Source: Zopfochytrium polystomum
Taxonomy: Eukaryota > Chytridiomycota > Chytridiomycetes > Chytridiales > Chytridiaceae
NCBI GenBank assembly: GCA_025765615.1
Contig: JAIVFJ010000010.1
Span: 124,001 to 188,000 of the forward strand
DNA length: 64,000 bases
Reading direction: 5' to 3'
The translations under genes and the position numbers were made by a program. Shown here one piece after another: positions 23,133 through 34,365 of the stretch (positions within the stretch are counted from its first letter, which is position 1; each line of letters opens with the position of its first letter). The notes beneath the pieces were generated by a model. The model had not been told where the DNA came from, made no database searches, and saw only the letters and a program-made list of their open reading frames with translations.

Positions 23133-24618
23133 GTCAGCCTTGATCAACAGGGGGCTGAAGAGATCGCACAGCACCAACCCTTGTCTGCACCTCTTTTTTT
23201 TGTACAAGTTTGTTGAGATGCGGTATTTTTACTTGTCTTTCTTTTGTTGGCTGCAAATATGACTTTTTGATCTGGAACAGCAATATTGTTTCCTCCAAGA
23301 ACGCAATTGTGTCACACTAAGCAGTTAATTTTTTTCCCTTGGACACCAGGTATGTCTGACTCCTTTGGTTGCGAACAGTTTTGCCCTGGGGTTTCAGGGG
23401 TAGGCAGTCCTGTGAGACTTCTACAGCGTTGATACGGTTCTTCCCATCGAAACTTTCATTGAATTGCTTCGAAAATTTGCGGTCGATTCTTGGCCAGGTT
23501 TACCCACCCCAATTTCTATTCTCTTTTTCAATAGAGCTTTCAAGTTCGTTTTCATTTCTGCAAATTCCATGTCTATGTCCATGCAAGCATGATAAGCCAG
23601 CAGTGTTTCTCTTCTTTTCTTTTCTTTTTTTCCTTAGTTGTTGGCGGACTATTTATTTATTCTCGGTCCCGACGGGACGAAGGAAAGACAGCGCGCGTCG
23701 CTGTCGGACGATGGAACCCCTTTTTTCCCCCTTTTTCCTTTTTTTTTTCTTTTCAGAGAGTGGCTGACTGCGACTCCAAGCGGCACAGCCACCTGCAAAG
23801 GCGAGAGAGAGAGACAAGCTTGAGTAGGATTCGAAGCCCGACCCGCAGACAGAGACATAAGGATTTCTTGGCGCTGCAATGCCGGGCTATGAAAAGAAGA
23901 AAAAAAGTAAAACCGGCCTTCCGATTTCTTGGCGCAAAGCCCTTTGCCCTTTTTCTGACGGCGCGGAGAGAGCAAGAGACTGGGACAGAGAGAGAGTGTG
24001 TGTGTGAGTGAGAGAGAGACAAAGGTGTGTGTGTCTGAACGGGCAGATTGCCGCAGAATATTTCCAAACAGAAGAAATTGGAAAAAAAAAAGGTTGGGAC
24101 AGCATGTGGTTCGCATTGGGACTGACCGACTGGGTGAGAGAGACAGCTTTGGTACATCTGTCATTTTTTTCTCGGAGAAATGGATTTCGCTTTTTGACTG
24201 ACGGATCTCCTTTCTTTTTTTCCCCCTCTTCTCGCTCTGTCTTTGTTCCTACGTTTCTCCGATGATCGGAAGAATGAGGGTCTGTCTCTCACCTCGCCTG
24301 TACGCTCAGACGCACGCAGACTCACCCCCTCATTGCCCAGGCCGCGTTGGACTGACTCTCTCTCTCTCCTCCCCATCTACCTGTCGTCTTTCTCTCTCTC
24401 TCTCTGACTGTTCCCCCTCTTTCCGTCTGTCTGTCTTGACCGAACGAGGCAAAATTAAAAAACAAAAAAAAACTGAAAAACTTCTAAATTGAGGAGGCAA
24501 CTGGTTGCTTAATTCAAAAAACAAAAAGAAATAAAACAAAACACCGAAAACAAAACAGCAGCAAACAGACAAAAGGGGAAAAAACAGAAACAAGCCGTTT
24601 GTGTGCGTGTGTGCGCGG
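23133..24618. other. Intergenic, low-complexity rich
   Basis: About 1.5 kb between the transposase relic and the glycosyltransferase gene. Contains several T-rich stretches (23600-23760), GA repeats near 23800 and 24000, CT repeats near 24355-24400, and an A-rich stretch at 24450-24590 just before the next gene. Open frames here are low complexity and I call none of them genes. The final part is likely promoter and 5' UTR. Confidence 0.5.
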
Positions 24619-27095
24619 ATGCCGCAGGTGTCGAAGTCGTCGCCGTCGCCGTATTCCTCCTCCTCCTCCTCCTCCTCCTCGTTCTTGTCGTCGTCGCCGT
24701 CGTCGCAGCCGTCCACAGTCTCGGAAGAATACGAGCACCATCACTCCATCCACCACGACTCGCACTCGAGGCCGTATCCGCCACTCTCATCACAGTAACA
24801 ACATCCTCCTCCCGATCGTTCCGCAAACCTGTCCAACATGCCCCCCCTCCCATTCGCAAATACCCCCATCGCCGCCATCGTCACCCTCTCCCACTCCGCC
24901 GCACTCGCCGTCCTCCTCCCCTTCGTCATATCTTCTCCTCCTCAAGTCCTCGGTCGCTACCACAAAGGTGTACCCTTCGGGTGCACTACCCTTATCAATA
25001 GCGTCGAGCGGCAGCGGGCGGCGGAAGAATCCCGGATATTCTGTACCCTCGATCCTCTCGGCCGTCTTTCGTTTAAGGCGATTTCAGCGATCTCTCATTT
25101 TGGCTTTCGTCCTGGCTGTTATCGTTTTCACGCGCTTCTCGCCCAGCTTCATTCCCTTCTCCCGATACGACTCCCAGCCAGACGAAGCAGCCGCCATACT
25201 CGGTGTCACCACCCCGGAAGAGCGAGAGATGTGGCTGGAGGATATGCGAGCTTGCCGCCGCTTCGATGCAGCCGCACGCCGCCCTCCGGGGTCGCACCGG
25301 ATTGGCGCCGGTCCCCTCAATTTGACCGTGGACGATCTTCGGATCGAGTATGCTGATCCTAGTTTCGCTTACGTTCCACCATACGGTCTGCAGTCCGACG
25401 GCGATAGCGACGTTGACGAGGAGCCAGCTGAGCAACTGTCCGCACCCTCAGCTCCTGTTGCCCCAAGGCAGTCCTGGTTGTCGTGGCTGGGACTGATCCC
25501 GGATTGCACAAGCGACAAGACGGCCACCGGGAACGAAGAGCGACCTCTCAACGCATCGAGTGGTGCGAATCGAACGGACGCTTACGGTGCTTTCCCTATT
25601 CCCGTCTCGAAGCACCACTTGGCACAGGGCAAGAAGATTCCCAGTGTTATACACTTCATTCTATTTGCGAAGTGGCCAAAGAAACCGCCCCAAGATGATC
25701 CGGTTGCACAACCCCAAGAATCCGTTGTTGTCCCCGTGCCCGCCGATGAATCGACCGTCGCTTCAGCAGCGGAGCTCCCAGAAGCCGGTGCTCCTGTGGG
25801 CAACGAACGTGTTTTCGATGACAGCACGGCGGTGGACGACGCTGCACCAACGCTGCGACGAAGATCCACCCAGGACAACTCTGTGGACCCTGCACGGCGC
25901 CCCGATCCACGATACCTTTGCTCACTGGAATCCGCACTGCGCCACAACCCAACGCACCAGGTGCACCTACACGCCGATAACGCGGCCGCCTTTTTCGCGC
26001 CTGACTCCGCGCTGTTGCGGTGGCGCGAGTCCCTGCCCGCGAGCATCCGCGACCGGCTCCACGTGTCGGACCTGGACTGGGACACGCCGATGAGGTACAC
26101 GCCGCTGGAGCAGTGGTACCGTGACAAGCGGTACGAGCAGTCGCACTGGCCGCAGCAGAACCTGGGTAACGCGTTGCGGCTGGCGCTTTTGTGGCACCAC
26201 GGAGGAGTGTACCTGGACATGGACATTATCAGCGTTAACCCCGTCGGCGGTATCGGCCGTACGGTCGCCAAGCAGGACAGCATCACATTCAACAACGCGT
26301 TTTTTAGCTTTCCAGCGCGAGACGAGTTCGTCTGGAATATGATGACGGAGTTTGTGAACGAGTACGACGGTAACGCCTGGTGAGTTTTTGGCCCACCCAC
26401 CACCAACTGGGCAGCCCTGAGTTGCATGGCAAAGTGCCGCCCTTTCCCAATTCGTCACACAAGCCTTTTTTTTTTTCCCTTTTCTTTTTTCCTTTTTTCT
26501 TTTTTTCTTTCATTTATTTTTTTTCCTCCCAACTCTTTGTCTCCTGAGCTTGTCTCTCCCCCCTCGTTGCATACGGTATCTGATCTGATTGGTTTGCCAA
26601 CAACCGCCTCGTCTGCACAGGGGAAAGAACGGACCGCTGATGGTGACCCGAACGTTCCGGCGAACTTGCGTGGAGAACCGACAGCAGAATATCGAGACTT
26701 GTCACGACCTCGGAACGGCTCCGCCAGAGCGCTTCTATCCGATCAACTTCAACTCGCGGGAATTCATTTTCCGCCCGTACTACTACTCTTGCCACCAACT
26801 GGCGCGAATGGCTGAACGGTGAGCCCCCCAGCGACTTGCCACGCGAAAAAAGAAAAAGTGAAGCATTCGAACTGACCTTTTTTTTTCTTTGTATTTTTTC
26901 AATCTCAATATCACTAGGAGCATCGGATTCCACTGGTGGAAGAAAGGTCTTGACGAGTATGACACGCCGCTGCAAACCACGTCGATGCTGGGTCACGTCA
27001 TGTCGCTCCACTGCCCGAGCCTGTTGGAGACAGTCGGTCCTGAGGGGATGGGGTTCAGCACCTCCCAGCCGAAAGTTCCGAAGGCCGAGTCGTAA
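24619..27095 (+). CDS. GT32 (Och1-like, DXD) glycosyltransferase, type II membrane protein
   Basis: Four exons read as 24619-24794, 25015-26379, 26621-26818, 26918-27095; 1917 bases, 638 aa. The first exon (MPQVSKSSPSPY then Ser-rich) is the least certain; the frame upstream of the membrane anchor has no other ATG. An Arg-flanked signal anchor (RSLILAFVLAVIVFTRF) sits at about 84-102, giving a type II Golgi topology. Residues about 195-215 (KKIPSVIHFILFAKWPKKP) begin the catalytic region. The DXD signature of the sugar-binding GT32 family is HHGGVYLDMDI with Asp460 and Asp462. The last exons give NGPLMVTRTF and SIGFHWWKKG. Family enzymes such as Och1 add mannose to N-glycans in the Golgi; the exact linkage here cannot be read from sequence. 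An acidic low-complexity insertion precedes the catalytic part. Confidence 0.82.
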
Positions 27096-27790
27096 GACTG
27101 ATTGCTTCCCTTCCCAGCTCATCCCACATTTACACAAACCCAACCAAGAGAACCCACCTATGCTTTGTTCCGATAGTTTCCATTACCCCATTAATTGCCT
27201 CGTGATTCTCCTGTTATCGCCAAGTCCACCTCTCCTTTGTCCCGGAGTCATCCTATCTATCGACCTCTGGTTACCCTTCTTACAAAGGAGAGTGAAGAAA
27301 ATTTTCTATCTGGTACCATTTCTTTCTTCCTTTCCCCCTCGTAAGCTACTTGCATTTTTTTTTTTCTGTCCCCCTTGCCACCCCTATACATTCGATTTCG
27401 TTTCTTTCTTTGCTTCCGGTCCTCGCGAATTCACTTGTTTCTTTGTGAACTCTTCCCATGGCACACCACCCACCAGTGCTCCCCGCCCGCATTCTGCACT
27501 GTTCCACGCAGCAGCGACGGGGACCTTCCTATCCCTTTCTCTTTGCTAGTGTCTTTCCCCGTTTCTCTTCTATTTTTTTTTTCCCTCTTTTTTTTTTACC
27601 CCAAGAGTAGAAGAACGTGTACATTCAGGCAAGGGTTGCGGTGGGAGGAGGAGGAGGCCTTGGCCGCGCAAGACGATTACCGTGAGAAACGGCCGCTTCC
27701 TTCTTGAAACAGATCCTCATAAGTCGTTGCTATTGGTTACGCTTGCACTCAGCAACAGCCCCAAAAAAGGCTTGGACGACTCTGACAAGG
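27096..27790. other. Intergenic spacer, pyrimidine-rich
   Basis: Between the GT32 stop and the SPT3 start on the same strand. T-rich and C/T-rich tracts at 27340-27370 and 27570-27600. No gene content recognised; holds the GT32 3' UTR and SPT3 promoter. Confidence 0.5.
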
Positions 27791-29646
27791 ATGCCGCGAT
27801 CGACCGAGTACCAGACCGAGGTTGGTTCTTCGTCACTCTATCTGTGGAGGTTTGCTAAAACTCCTCCACCCCCCTCTCCTCCCACACTCTGCTCCCTCCC
27901 CGCCACCCCCCACCCACCTCCGCCCCTCTGGTTCTTCCTTCCCTGTAGATCGCTCAGATGATGTTCGTCTTTGGCGAGGTGCCGGAGCCGTTGGACGAAA
28001 CGACGGAGCTCGTCGAAGAAATCACCAGGGCCCAGATCATCGAGCTGGTGAGGGCGGCCCAGCACCACAATCGCCCTTTTTTTTTTTTTTTTTTTTTTTT
28101 CGTGCGTCCTTCCCATCGTCTCCCCTTATCGTTTGATTTGGGACACCCTGCTTCATCCCCATGGCTGAGGCTAACCGCTAAACTCGATACCTACTCCCTT
28201 CCCCCAAAAATAAAATAGATTGTCCACGCCGTGGCGCAAGCGCAAAAGCGCGGGTCCAAGAACCTGTCGGCCGAGGATCTGATCTTCCTGATCCGGCACG
28301 ACCGGAAAAAGACGAGCCGGCTGCGAACGTTTCTGAGCTGGAAGGACGTGCGGAAGAACGTCAAGAACAAGGACGGCGCCGAGGCGGACGAGGAGATGGC
28401 TGAGGACGGCGGGCCAGGTGAGAGGGAGTGTTTTCTTCTTCTTCTTCTTCTTCTTCTTCTCGAGCCCGTTCCCGCGCGAGTTTGGATGGGCCCCGCGGCA
28501 AAAGTCCATCCTCAACAACTTACCCATCATTTCTTCTTTCTCGCTGAAAAACAAAGCGTCCGACACGAAATCCAAGGCGCGGGCCAAAAAGATAAAGTTT
28601 TCGTGGGACCTGATCAACTCGTACTCGAGCATTTTGAGCGATGACGAGGACGAGGAGGTGGAGGACGAGGAGGACAAGCAGGCGTATCTTGACCAGCTGC
28701 TGCGTTTGCGGGTAATGACTGCTCCCTTAACCCCCGTGACTTTTTTTTTTAAACGTTTGCATTTTTGACGCGCCAACGCCTCCAACCTGCAGACCGCCGA
28801 CGAGGTGACGAGGTCCATGACAAAAGACGAGTACATGTACTACTCGGAGTGCCGGCAGGCTACCTTTACGTACAAGAAGAACAAGAAGTTTCGAGACTGG
28901 TGCAACATGAACGTGTAAGCGAGGCCGAAGCCCTTTTTCGAACGGCCTCCTGGCAATGAGGCCCTCTTTAGATCCCCCTGTAGTAACAAAGCCTCACACC
29001 TACGCGATCTTCTTCCCGCGCCGCGGCGGCTCCCACCAACACCCTACCCCCCCTCAAAAAAAAAAGCCTCTACAAGAACCAAAAGCCGAACGGCGACGTC
29101 ATCGACATCCTCGGCTTCCTGAGCTGCGAATGCGTCGGACGGCTGACGGAGACGGCGCTGCAGGTGAAGCGGGAGTGGGACGCGCACGAGCGGGAGGAGC
29201 GGCAGCGCACGCAGGACTCGCGTCGGCGTGGTGGTGGTGGCGGCGGCGGAGGGAGCGGCGGGGGGAGCGGGGGAGGCGGCTTAGGAGCCGGAGCCGGAGC
29301 CGGAGCAGCCGGGAGTGTCGGAGGCGGCGGCGGCGGAGGCGGAGGTGGGGGCGGCGACGACGACGACTGCAGCGGCGGGGTTGGCGGCGGGACAACTGGC
29401 GGCGGCAGCGGCGGGGAGCAGAGCTCGAGCTACCTGTTTGGGCGCAACACGACGGACCAGACGCCGCTGCGGGCGGCGCACATCCACGAGGCGTTCCGGC
29501 GGCTGCAAAAGACCACGTTCGAGATGGGCAACTTTCGCGGCGGCATGATCAGGACGCAGTTGACGGTTTTTTTGAGTGGCAGTTCTGCTGCAGGCGTTGT
29601 TGCCGGGATGAACGGAACCTTTTCTTTCGTTCTTTTTTTATTTTGA
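27791..29646 (+). CDS. SPT3: SPT3, histone-fold subunit of the SAGA complex
   Basis: Six exons: 27791-27820, 27949-28047, 28219-28417, 28557-28711, 28793-28914, 29067-29646; 1185 bases, 394 aa, all phases agree. The first exon encodes only ten residues (MPRSTEYQTE) and joins IAQMMFVFGEVPEP, the hallmark start of the N-terminal histone fold. The fold continues IIELIVHAVAQAQKRG and FLIRHDRKK. The conserved C-terminal half is very close to family consensus: VTRSMTKDEYMYYSECRQ, FTYKKNKKFRDW, DVIDILGFLSCECVGRLTETAL. A glycine-rich insertion (about 60 residues, GGGG repeats) separates this from IHEAFRRLQK and NFRGGM. The last 25 residues after MIRTQLTV are not conserved. SPT3 contacts TBP and positions it on SAGA-dependent promoters. 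Intron 2 has a T tract of about 24 at 28077-28100. Confidence 0.95.
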
Positions 29647-30074
29647 GGCTCGTTTGCGTTGGGGGCGGGGCTTTTGATAATACCAAGTGCGAGAATGGGA
29701 ACTCTTTGAATCGGCACCCCGCCTTTGATCACGTGAGTGTGTGTGGGACGATAATCGTGCTGAGGTGGCTCTTCCATTTCGAACTCGGCATCTTCAACTT
29801 GAATACCGTTTCGTACTTGCTCTACGGCCTGATGGGCAGCTCTCCCAGCTCAGGAACCAGAAGGAGATGTCGGATGCGCAAAAGTGGCAGAGAACGTTTG
29901 AGGCTCGGAACAAGGGCAAGAGGAAAACTGCCTCCATGTTTGCACAAGCAATCTGCGCACGTGATTTTGATGGATTCAGGGAAAATGACCGAAGAAAGGG
30001 TGTGGGAAGTAGCGGCGAGGAGGCACCTAACGCACGGACGCAGCAGCACCAACATCACCGCCACTGCAACCAGA
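29647..30074. other. Intergenic spacer
   Basis: Between SPT3 and the first discoidin-like gene. In-frame ATGs at 29970 and 29985 could extend the downstream protein N-terminally. Otherwise no features seen. Confidence 0.4.
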
Positions 30075-30998
30075 ATGACCAGCGGCGGCGGCAGCAGCGG
30101 TAGTGGCAGCAGCGACGGCCGAAGCCGCATCTTCGAGGACCCAATCGTCGTCCATCCGCACCACCAGCACGACGAGCATGACGAGGACGAGGACGACGAC
30201 GACGACGACGGCGATGACAGGGGCAAGGACAACGACGCCCAACGTCGACGGCTCCCGCCCTCCTCCTCTTCCCACGCCGCCGCGCGCCGCCGGACTACGG
30301 CCACCACCGCCACCGAGTCGCCGTCCGGCGGCAGCGACCACGACCACGACCACCACCATCACCACCACCACCACCACCACGACGACCACCCCCACGCTCG
30401 GTGCAGCAGCAGCCGCCTCCACCGCCTCCTCCTCCTCCGCCGCCGCCGCCGCCCCGGCGCTCGGTTCCTCACCGTCCTTGTCCTCGTCGCCCTCGCCGCC
30501 CTCTGCCTCCCGCCCGTCGTCCTCGTCGCCGCCGCGACCGCCGCCGCTGTGAAAACGCAGGTCAACATCGCCGGCGGCTCGGACGCCACCGCGTCGTCGA
30601 CGTGCCTCGCGTCCGCCGGCTGCGCGTTCGCGCTCCCTCCGCCCGCGTCTTCCAACGCGACGACAAAGTCGCCGCCGCCGGTGGTGCGGTGCGCGCAGCC
30701 GCAGGACTGCAGCCCGGCCAAGGTGGTCGACATCAAGGTGGACGCGGGCGGGCAGACGATGTGGGTCAGCCAGCCGCGGGCGTGCGGTGGTGGTGGTGGT
30801 ACGGGCGGCGACGGCGATGGCGGCGGCGACGCGGCGGAGGAGTTTTTGCTGGTGAATTGGACGCGAGTGCAGAAGGGTCTGGTGCCGGTGGTGTCGGTCG
30901 CGATAGGGTTTGGCGGCAATCCGCGTGAGTTTTTTGCGTGGGGGGGGGGTGTTTTCTCTCGCTTTTATTTTGTTCTTTGTGCGTGCGAGCGTGTGAGC

Positions 30999-31065
<67 letters not shown>

Positions 31066-31809
31066 GGACGAGTGCCTGTTGCACGCGACGCTTGAACGAC
31101 CAACTCACAAGGCGCAACTTCCCCGCCACAAAACCCCAAAACACACACACACACACACGCACACACACACATACACACAACCCACCAAAAGCAAACACGA
31201 CCAAGGTCTACCTGCACACGGACGACGCGGACACAAGCGGGTTCGAGGTGGATTCGGGTTCCGCGACGGAGGACGACGACGGGTTTGTCGTGTACAAGCT
31301 GGACGAGCCGCGCGAGTTTGGGTTCGTCAACATTACGTTTGCGCGGCTGAACCGCGGGAACTTGTCGCTGTGCTACGTCGACGTGGACGAGGTCAAGATA
31401 TACAGCTGTGAGTTGGCTGGGGCGTTCTATTTTTTTTTTTTTTTTTTTTTTGTTTGTTTGTTTGTTTGTGGATGGAAAAGGGAGCTTTGCTTCCAAGCTC
31501 ACAAATCACTCGCTCCTCTTCATTGCACGAACAACAACAACAACAAAAAAACAAAAAAAAAAAAAAAAAAAAAACAAAAAATAACGAAAACAATGTTCAA
31601 CATGTAATAATAATCCGAATAATGCAGCCCTGCAGACGACGCAGTACTTTTACATGTCTGCGGCGGGCATGTTTGTGGTGCTGCTGTTTGGGGCGTCCGT
31701 GGCGGCGGTGGCGGGGTTCCTGCTGATGCGGCAGCGGCAGCTGAACGACCGGATGGGCATGCGCATCCTGTCCGAGGACGACGACCTGCAGCTGGAGACG
31801 TTCAAGTGA
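30075..31809 (+). CDS. Two-anchor surface protein with discoidin-like ectodomain, paralogue A
   Basis: Three exons: 30075-30924, 31192-31407, 31628-31809; 1248 bases, 415 aa. Residues 1-125 are cytoplasmic-type low complexity (Ser, acidic runs, a His-rich block). A hydrophobic helix (FLTVLVLVALAALCLPPVVLV) at about 130-152 is followed by an ectodomain to about 360 and a second helix (MFVVLLFGASVAAVAGFLLM), then a short tail beginning RQRQLNDRMG. The ectodomain starts VNIAGGSDATASSTC and ends EFGFVNITFARLNRGNLSLCYVDVDEVKIY. This resembles the start and end of F5/8-type C (discoidin, galactose-binding-like) domains; the match is by eye and remote. Six cysteines, an NWT glycosylation site and the same intron positions and phases are shared with the next gene. 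Function unknown; carbohydrate or surface binding is a guess. The start could be 30 codons further upstream. Confidence 0.7.
31000..31186. repeat. Opposed (TG)n and (CA)n repeats inside one intron
   Basis: The 267-base intron 30925-31191 of paralogue A contains a pure TG repeat of about 60 bases (about 31003-31062) and, 80 bases later, an interrupted CA repeat (about 31140-31183). The two are complementary and could pair in the pre-mRNA. Confidence 0.9.
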
Positions 31810-32133
31810 TTTGGGGGGAGAGTGAGAGAGAGAGAGCTAGAGAGGACGTTGTAGCGAAAGAAGCAATGCAATGGCCCGGTTGGACGAGGTCAAGGTTTTT
31901 GCAGTTGTGCGTAGGTGGGTGGTGTTTGGGGGGAGTGTTAGAGTTGTTATTTTGGTTGTTGTTGCGGCCCTGAGTGGGCCAAGTGGGACGGAAGAAATCG
32001 CGAACGGGGCGACCGCAGGTTTTTCTTTTCTTTTCGTTTTTGGTTTTTTTTTTTTTGGTTTTTTTTGGTTTTTTTTTTTTTTTGTTTTGGGGAGCGAGAG
32101 ACAATATATATATACTGAGAACGGAGAGAGAGC

Positions 32134-32166
<33 letters not shown>

Positions 32167-32231
32167 CGACGGCCGACGATTTCTTTTTCCGCTGCCACCA
32201 ACCAACAATAAAGTCGCAACCAATCGAAGAC
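31810..32231. other. Intergenic spacer between tandem paralogues
   Basis: Contains T-rich tracts (32020-32090) and a GA repeat (about 32125-32168). Should hold paralogue A's 3' UTR and paralogue B's promoter. No gene seen. Confidence 0.5.
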
Positions 32232-33680
32232 ATGACACCGACGCCGTCAGCGCCACGCCGCAATCACCACCCACACCGCGCCGCCGCGTGCGGCGGCCAC
32301 GTCGTCGATGTCGATCCGCGCGCCACCGTCGCCGCCGCCGCCGCCTGCGAGAGCTCATCTTGGCGATCGGCCCCCGCCGCGTCTGCGTTAGCACACCGCT
32401 CCACCACCCTCACCCCCGCGTCCCTCTCGTCCTCCGCCTCCTCCTCCTCCTCCTCCTCCTCTTCCTCCTACACCTGCTCCCCCACCACCACCCTCCGCAG
32501 CCGGTACCGAACGCGGCGGCCGCCGCCCCCGCCATCGTCGCCGCCATCGCTAACAACGCTGGCGGCGGCGGCGCTGGTGGTGTTTGTCCTTGCGGTCATG
32601 GCGGCCGTCAGCGTGCAGGCGGCCAAGAACAAGGTCAACATTGCCGGCGGGTCTGACGTCAGCGCGTCGTCGACGTGCACGGCGGCTTTGCAGTGCCCGT
32701 TCGCGGGTGCGCACGGGTACTGCGACGGCACCAACTGCTCGCCGTCCAAGGTGGTCGACGTCGAGATCGACCCGCACGGCCACACCATGTGGCTCAGCCT
32801 GCCAAAGGCGTGCGGCGACAAGCCCGACGCGCTCAGCGAGTTTATACTGGTCAACTGGACAAAGGCGCAGGAGGGCGCCGTGCCCATCTCGTCGGTCGCT
32901 ATCCACTTTGGGCCTGTCAAACGTGAGTTAAAGGAGTGTGTGTGAGTGTGTGTGGGTGTGTGTGAGGGACACAGGCAGAGAGACAGAGGGAAACTGGGGC
33001 GGATTTCCATGGAAGGTTCTGGCGCCCCTTTGTCTCCTCTTCCTCAACTATGGCCGTTGACTCTTCTGTTTCCAATTCCACCTATCCCACACTCCCACAC
33101 CCTCACGCTTCAAAGCGTTGAACACCAAGGTCATTTTGTTCAATGGCGACGGCGATACCTACGGCATCGAGGCGACCAACCCCCCGACCCCGTCCACCGA
33201 CGGCGAAGAGTACGTCCTGGACGAGCCACTGCCCGCCACACACGTAAAGTTTGAGTTCACCGGCCTCAACAAGGGCAACGAATCGCTGTGCTACGTCGTC
33301 GTCGACGAGATCAAGGCCTTCACGGGTAAGGACAAAGAAAAGTGAAAAAAAGAAAAATTCGTCACCCCCTCCTTCATAGTAACATGTCGCGCCTTCTGCT
33401 AACGCTTTCCTTACCCCTTTGGCATTGCGTGAAACTCCACCGACTGTCTGGGCTCAAAAAAAAAAAAAAAAAACAAACAAAAAAAAACGTAACAGTATTT
33501 GAAACTCGCCGCTTCACGTCCCTGTCACCGGGATTCCTCTTTATCCTCGTGCTGACCGTCGCTGTTCTTGGAGGACTGGGCGTCGTCCTGTTCATGCGCC
33601 AGCGCCAACTGGCGGAGCGCATGGGCGTAAAGATTGTCGGTACGGACGGATACGCGCTGAAGCAAGTGAACTCAAAATAA
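32232..33680 (+). CDS. Two-anchor surface protein with discoidin-like ectodomain, paralogue B
   Basis: Three exons: 32232-32922, 33116-33325, 33496-33680; 1086 bases, 361 aa. The layout repeats that of paralogue A: Ser/Pro-rich N-terminus, hydrophobic helix (AAAALVVFVLAVMAAVSV, about 110-130), ectodomain, second helix (FLFILVLTVAVLGGLGVVLF, about 314-333), tail RQRQLAERMG. Matching ectodomain blocks are KVNIAGGSDVSASSTC, CSPSKVVDVEIDPHGHTMWL, EFILVNWTKAQEGAVPI, TKVILFNGDGDTYG and GLNKGNESLCYVVVDEIKAF. Six cysteines align with those of A. Both introns fall at the same places in phase 1, so the pair arose by gene duplication including introns. The ends resemble discoidin/galactose-binding folds. 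It lacks A's His-rich block. Orientation with two anchors implies both ends cytoplasmic, or a cleaved signal peptide with type I topology. Confidence 0.72.
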
Positions 33681-34365
33681 GCCGGTTTTTGGGGGGAGGA
33701 ACTTCGTCCCACCTTTTGTCCGTTCTTTTTCTGTCTTTTTTTCTTTTGGTGGCCAGTGTTTCGTTGCGCACCGCCTTTTCATTCTTGCGTTTCTTTCGAT
33801 TACTGCGTTCTTACCACCCCTCCTCTGTCGTTGTACTGGTTCAGAGGCCGGGGCCTTTTCGTACGTTTGCTTTGCTGAGATGTCGCCTTGCCGTTCACTT
33901 GCCGTTGGCCTGACCCTGTCGCGCGTTACGCCCGCAGGGAGATTGCACGTGCGCGTTGTGCATGTTGGTCGTTCTTACTCTCCGCTTTCTTATCACAAGA
34001 ACAAGCTTCCCGTTGCTTTTTTTTGTTTCTTTTTACCTCGTCTCTCCTTTTCCCCTGACTACGCGGCGTCCGTGGGGGAGGGGGGTGTTCTCGGGAAAGA
34101 CGCCCCACAGGCTGCAGCAGAGTCTCAGCGACCCGAGGATGGACGGCAAGTGGGGCCGGTGCAGTGCGTGCGTGCGTGGCCGAAAGCGCGCTGCGGGCAA
34201 TAGGAGGAGCCAATCCGACAAACCTTGGCTCCTTTACTTTTTTTTTTTGCTGTCTGCCGTGCCCCCGCCAGCCCATTTCCGTGCAGCTGCTTGATCCGAC
34301 ATCGCTCCCACCCCCATCAATCACATACACGCCGCGCACCCCCCCTCACCCGATCGTCTGCTGCG
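33681..34365. other. Intergenic spacer
   Basis: Between paralogue B and VTI1. Pyrimidine-rich, with T runs near 33735, 34018 and 34238. No recognisable gene. Confidence 0.4.

Noticed and set aside
23600..24260. Possible plus- or minus-strand small genes in this spacer
   Set aside because: All frames are Phe/Ser/Leu-rich text from T and CT tracts; no conserved motif and no consistent splice structure.
30027..31502. A 491-codon open frame on the minus strand across the first discoidin-like gene
   Set aside because: It is the antisense of GC-rich, codon-biased coding DNA plus simple repeats; the product is Val/Arg/Thr low complexity, while the plus strand has consistent exons and a paralogue.
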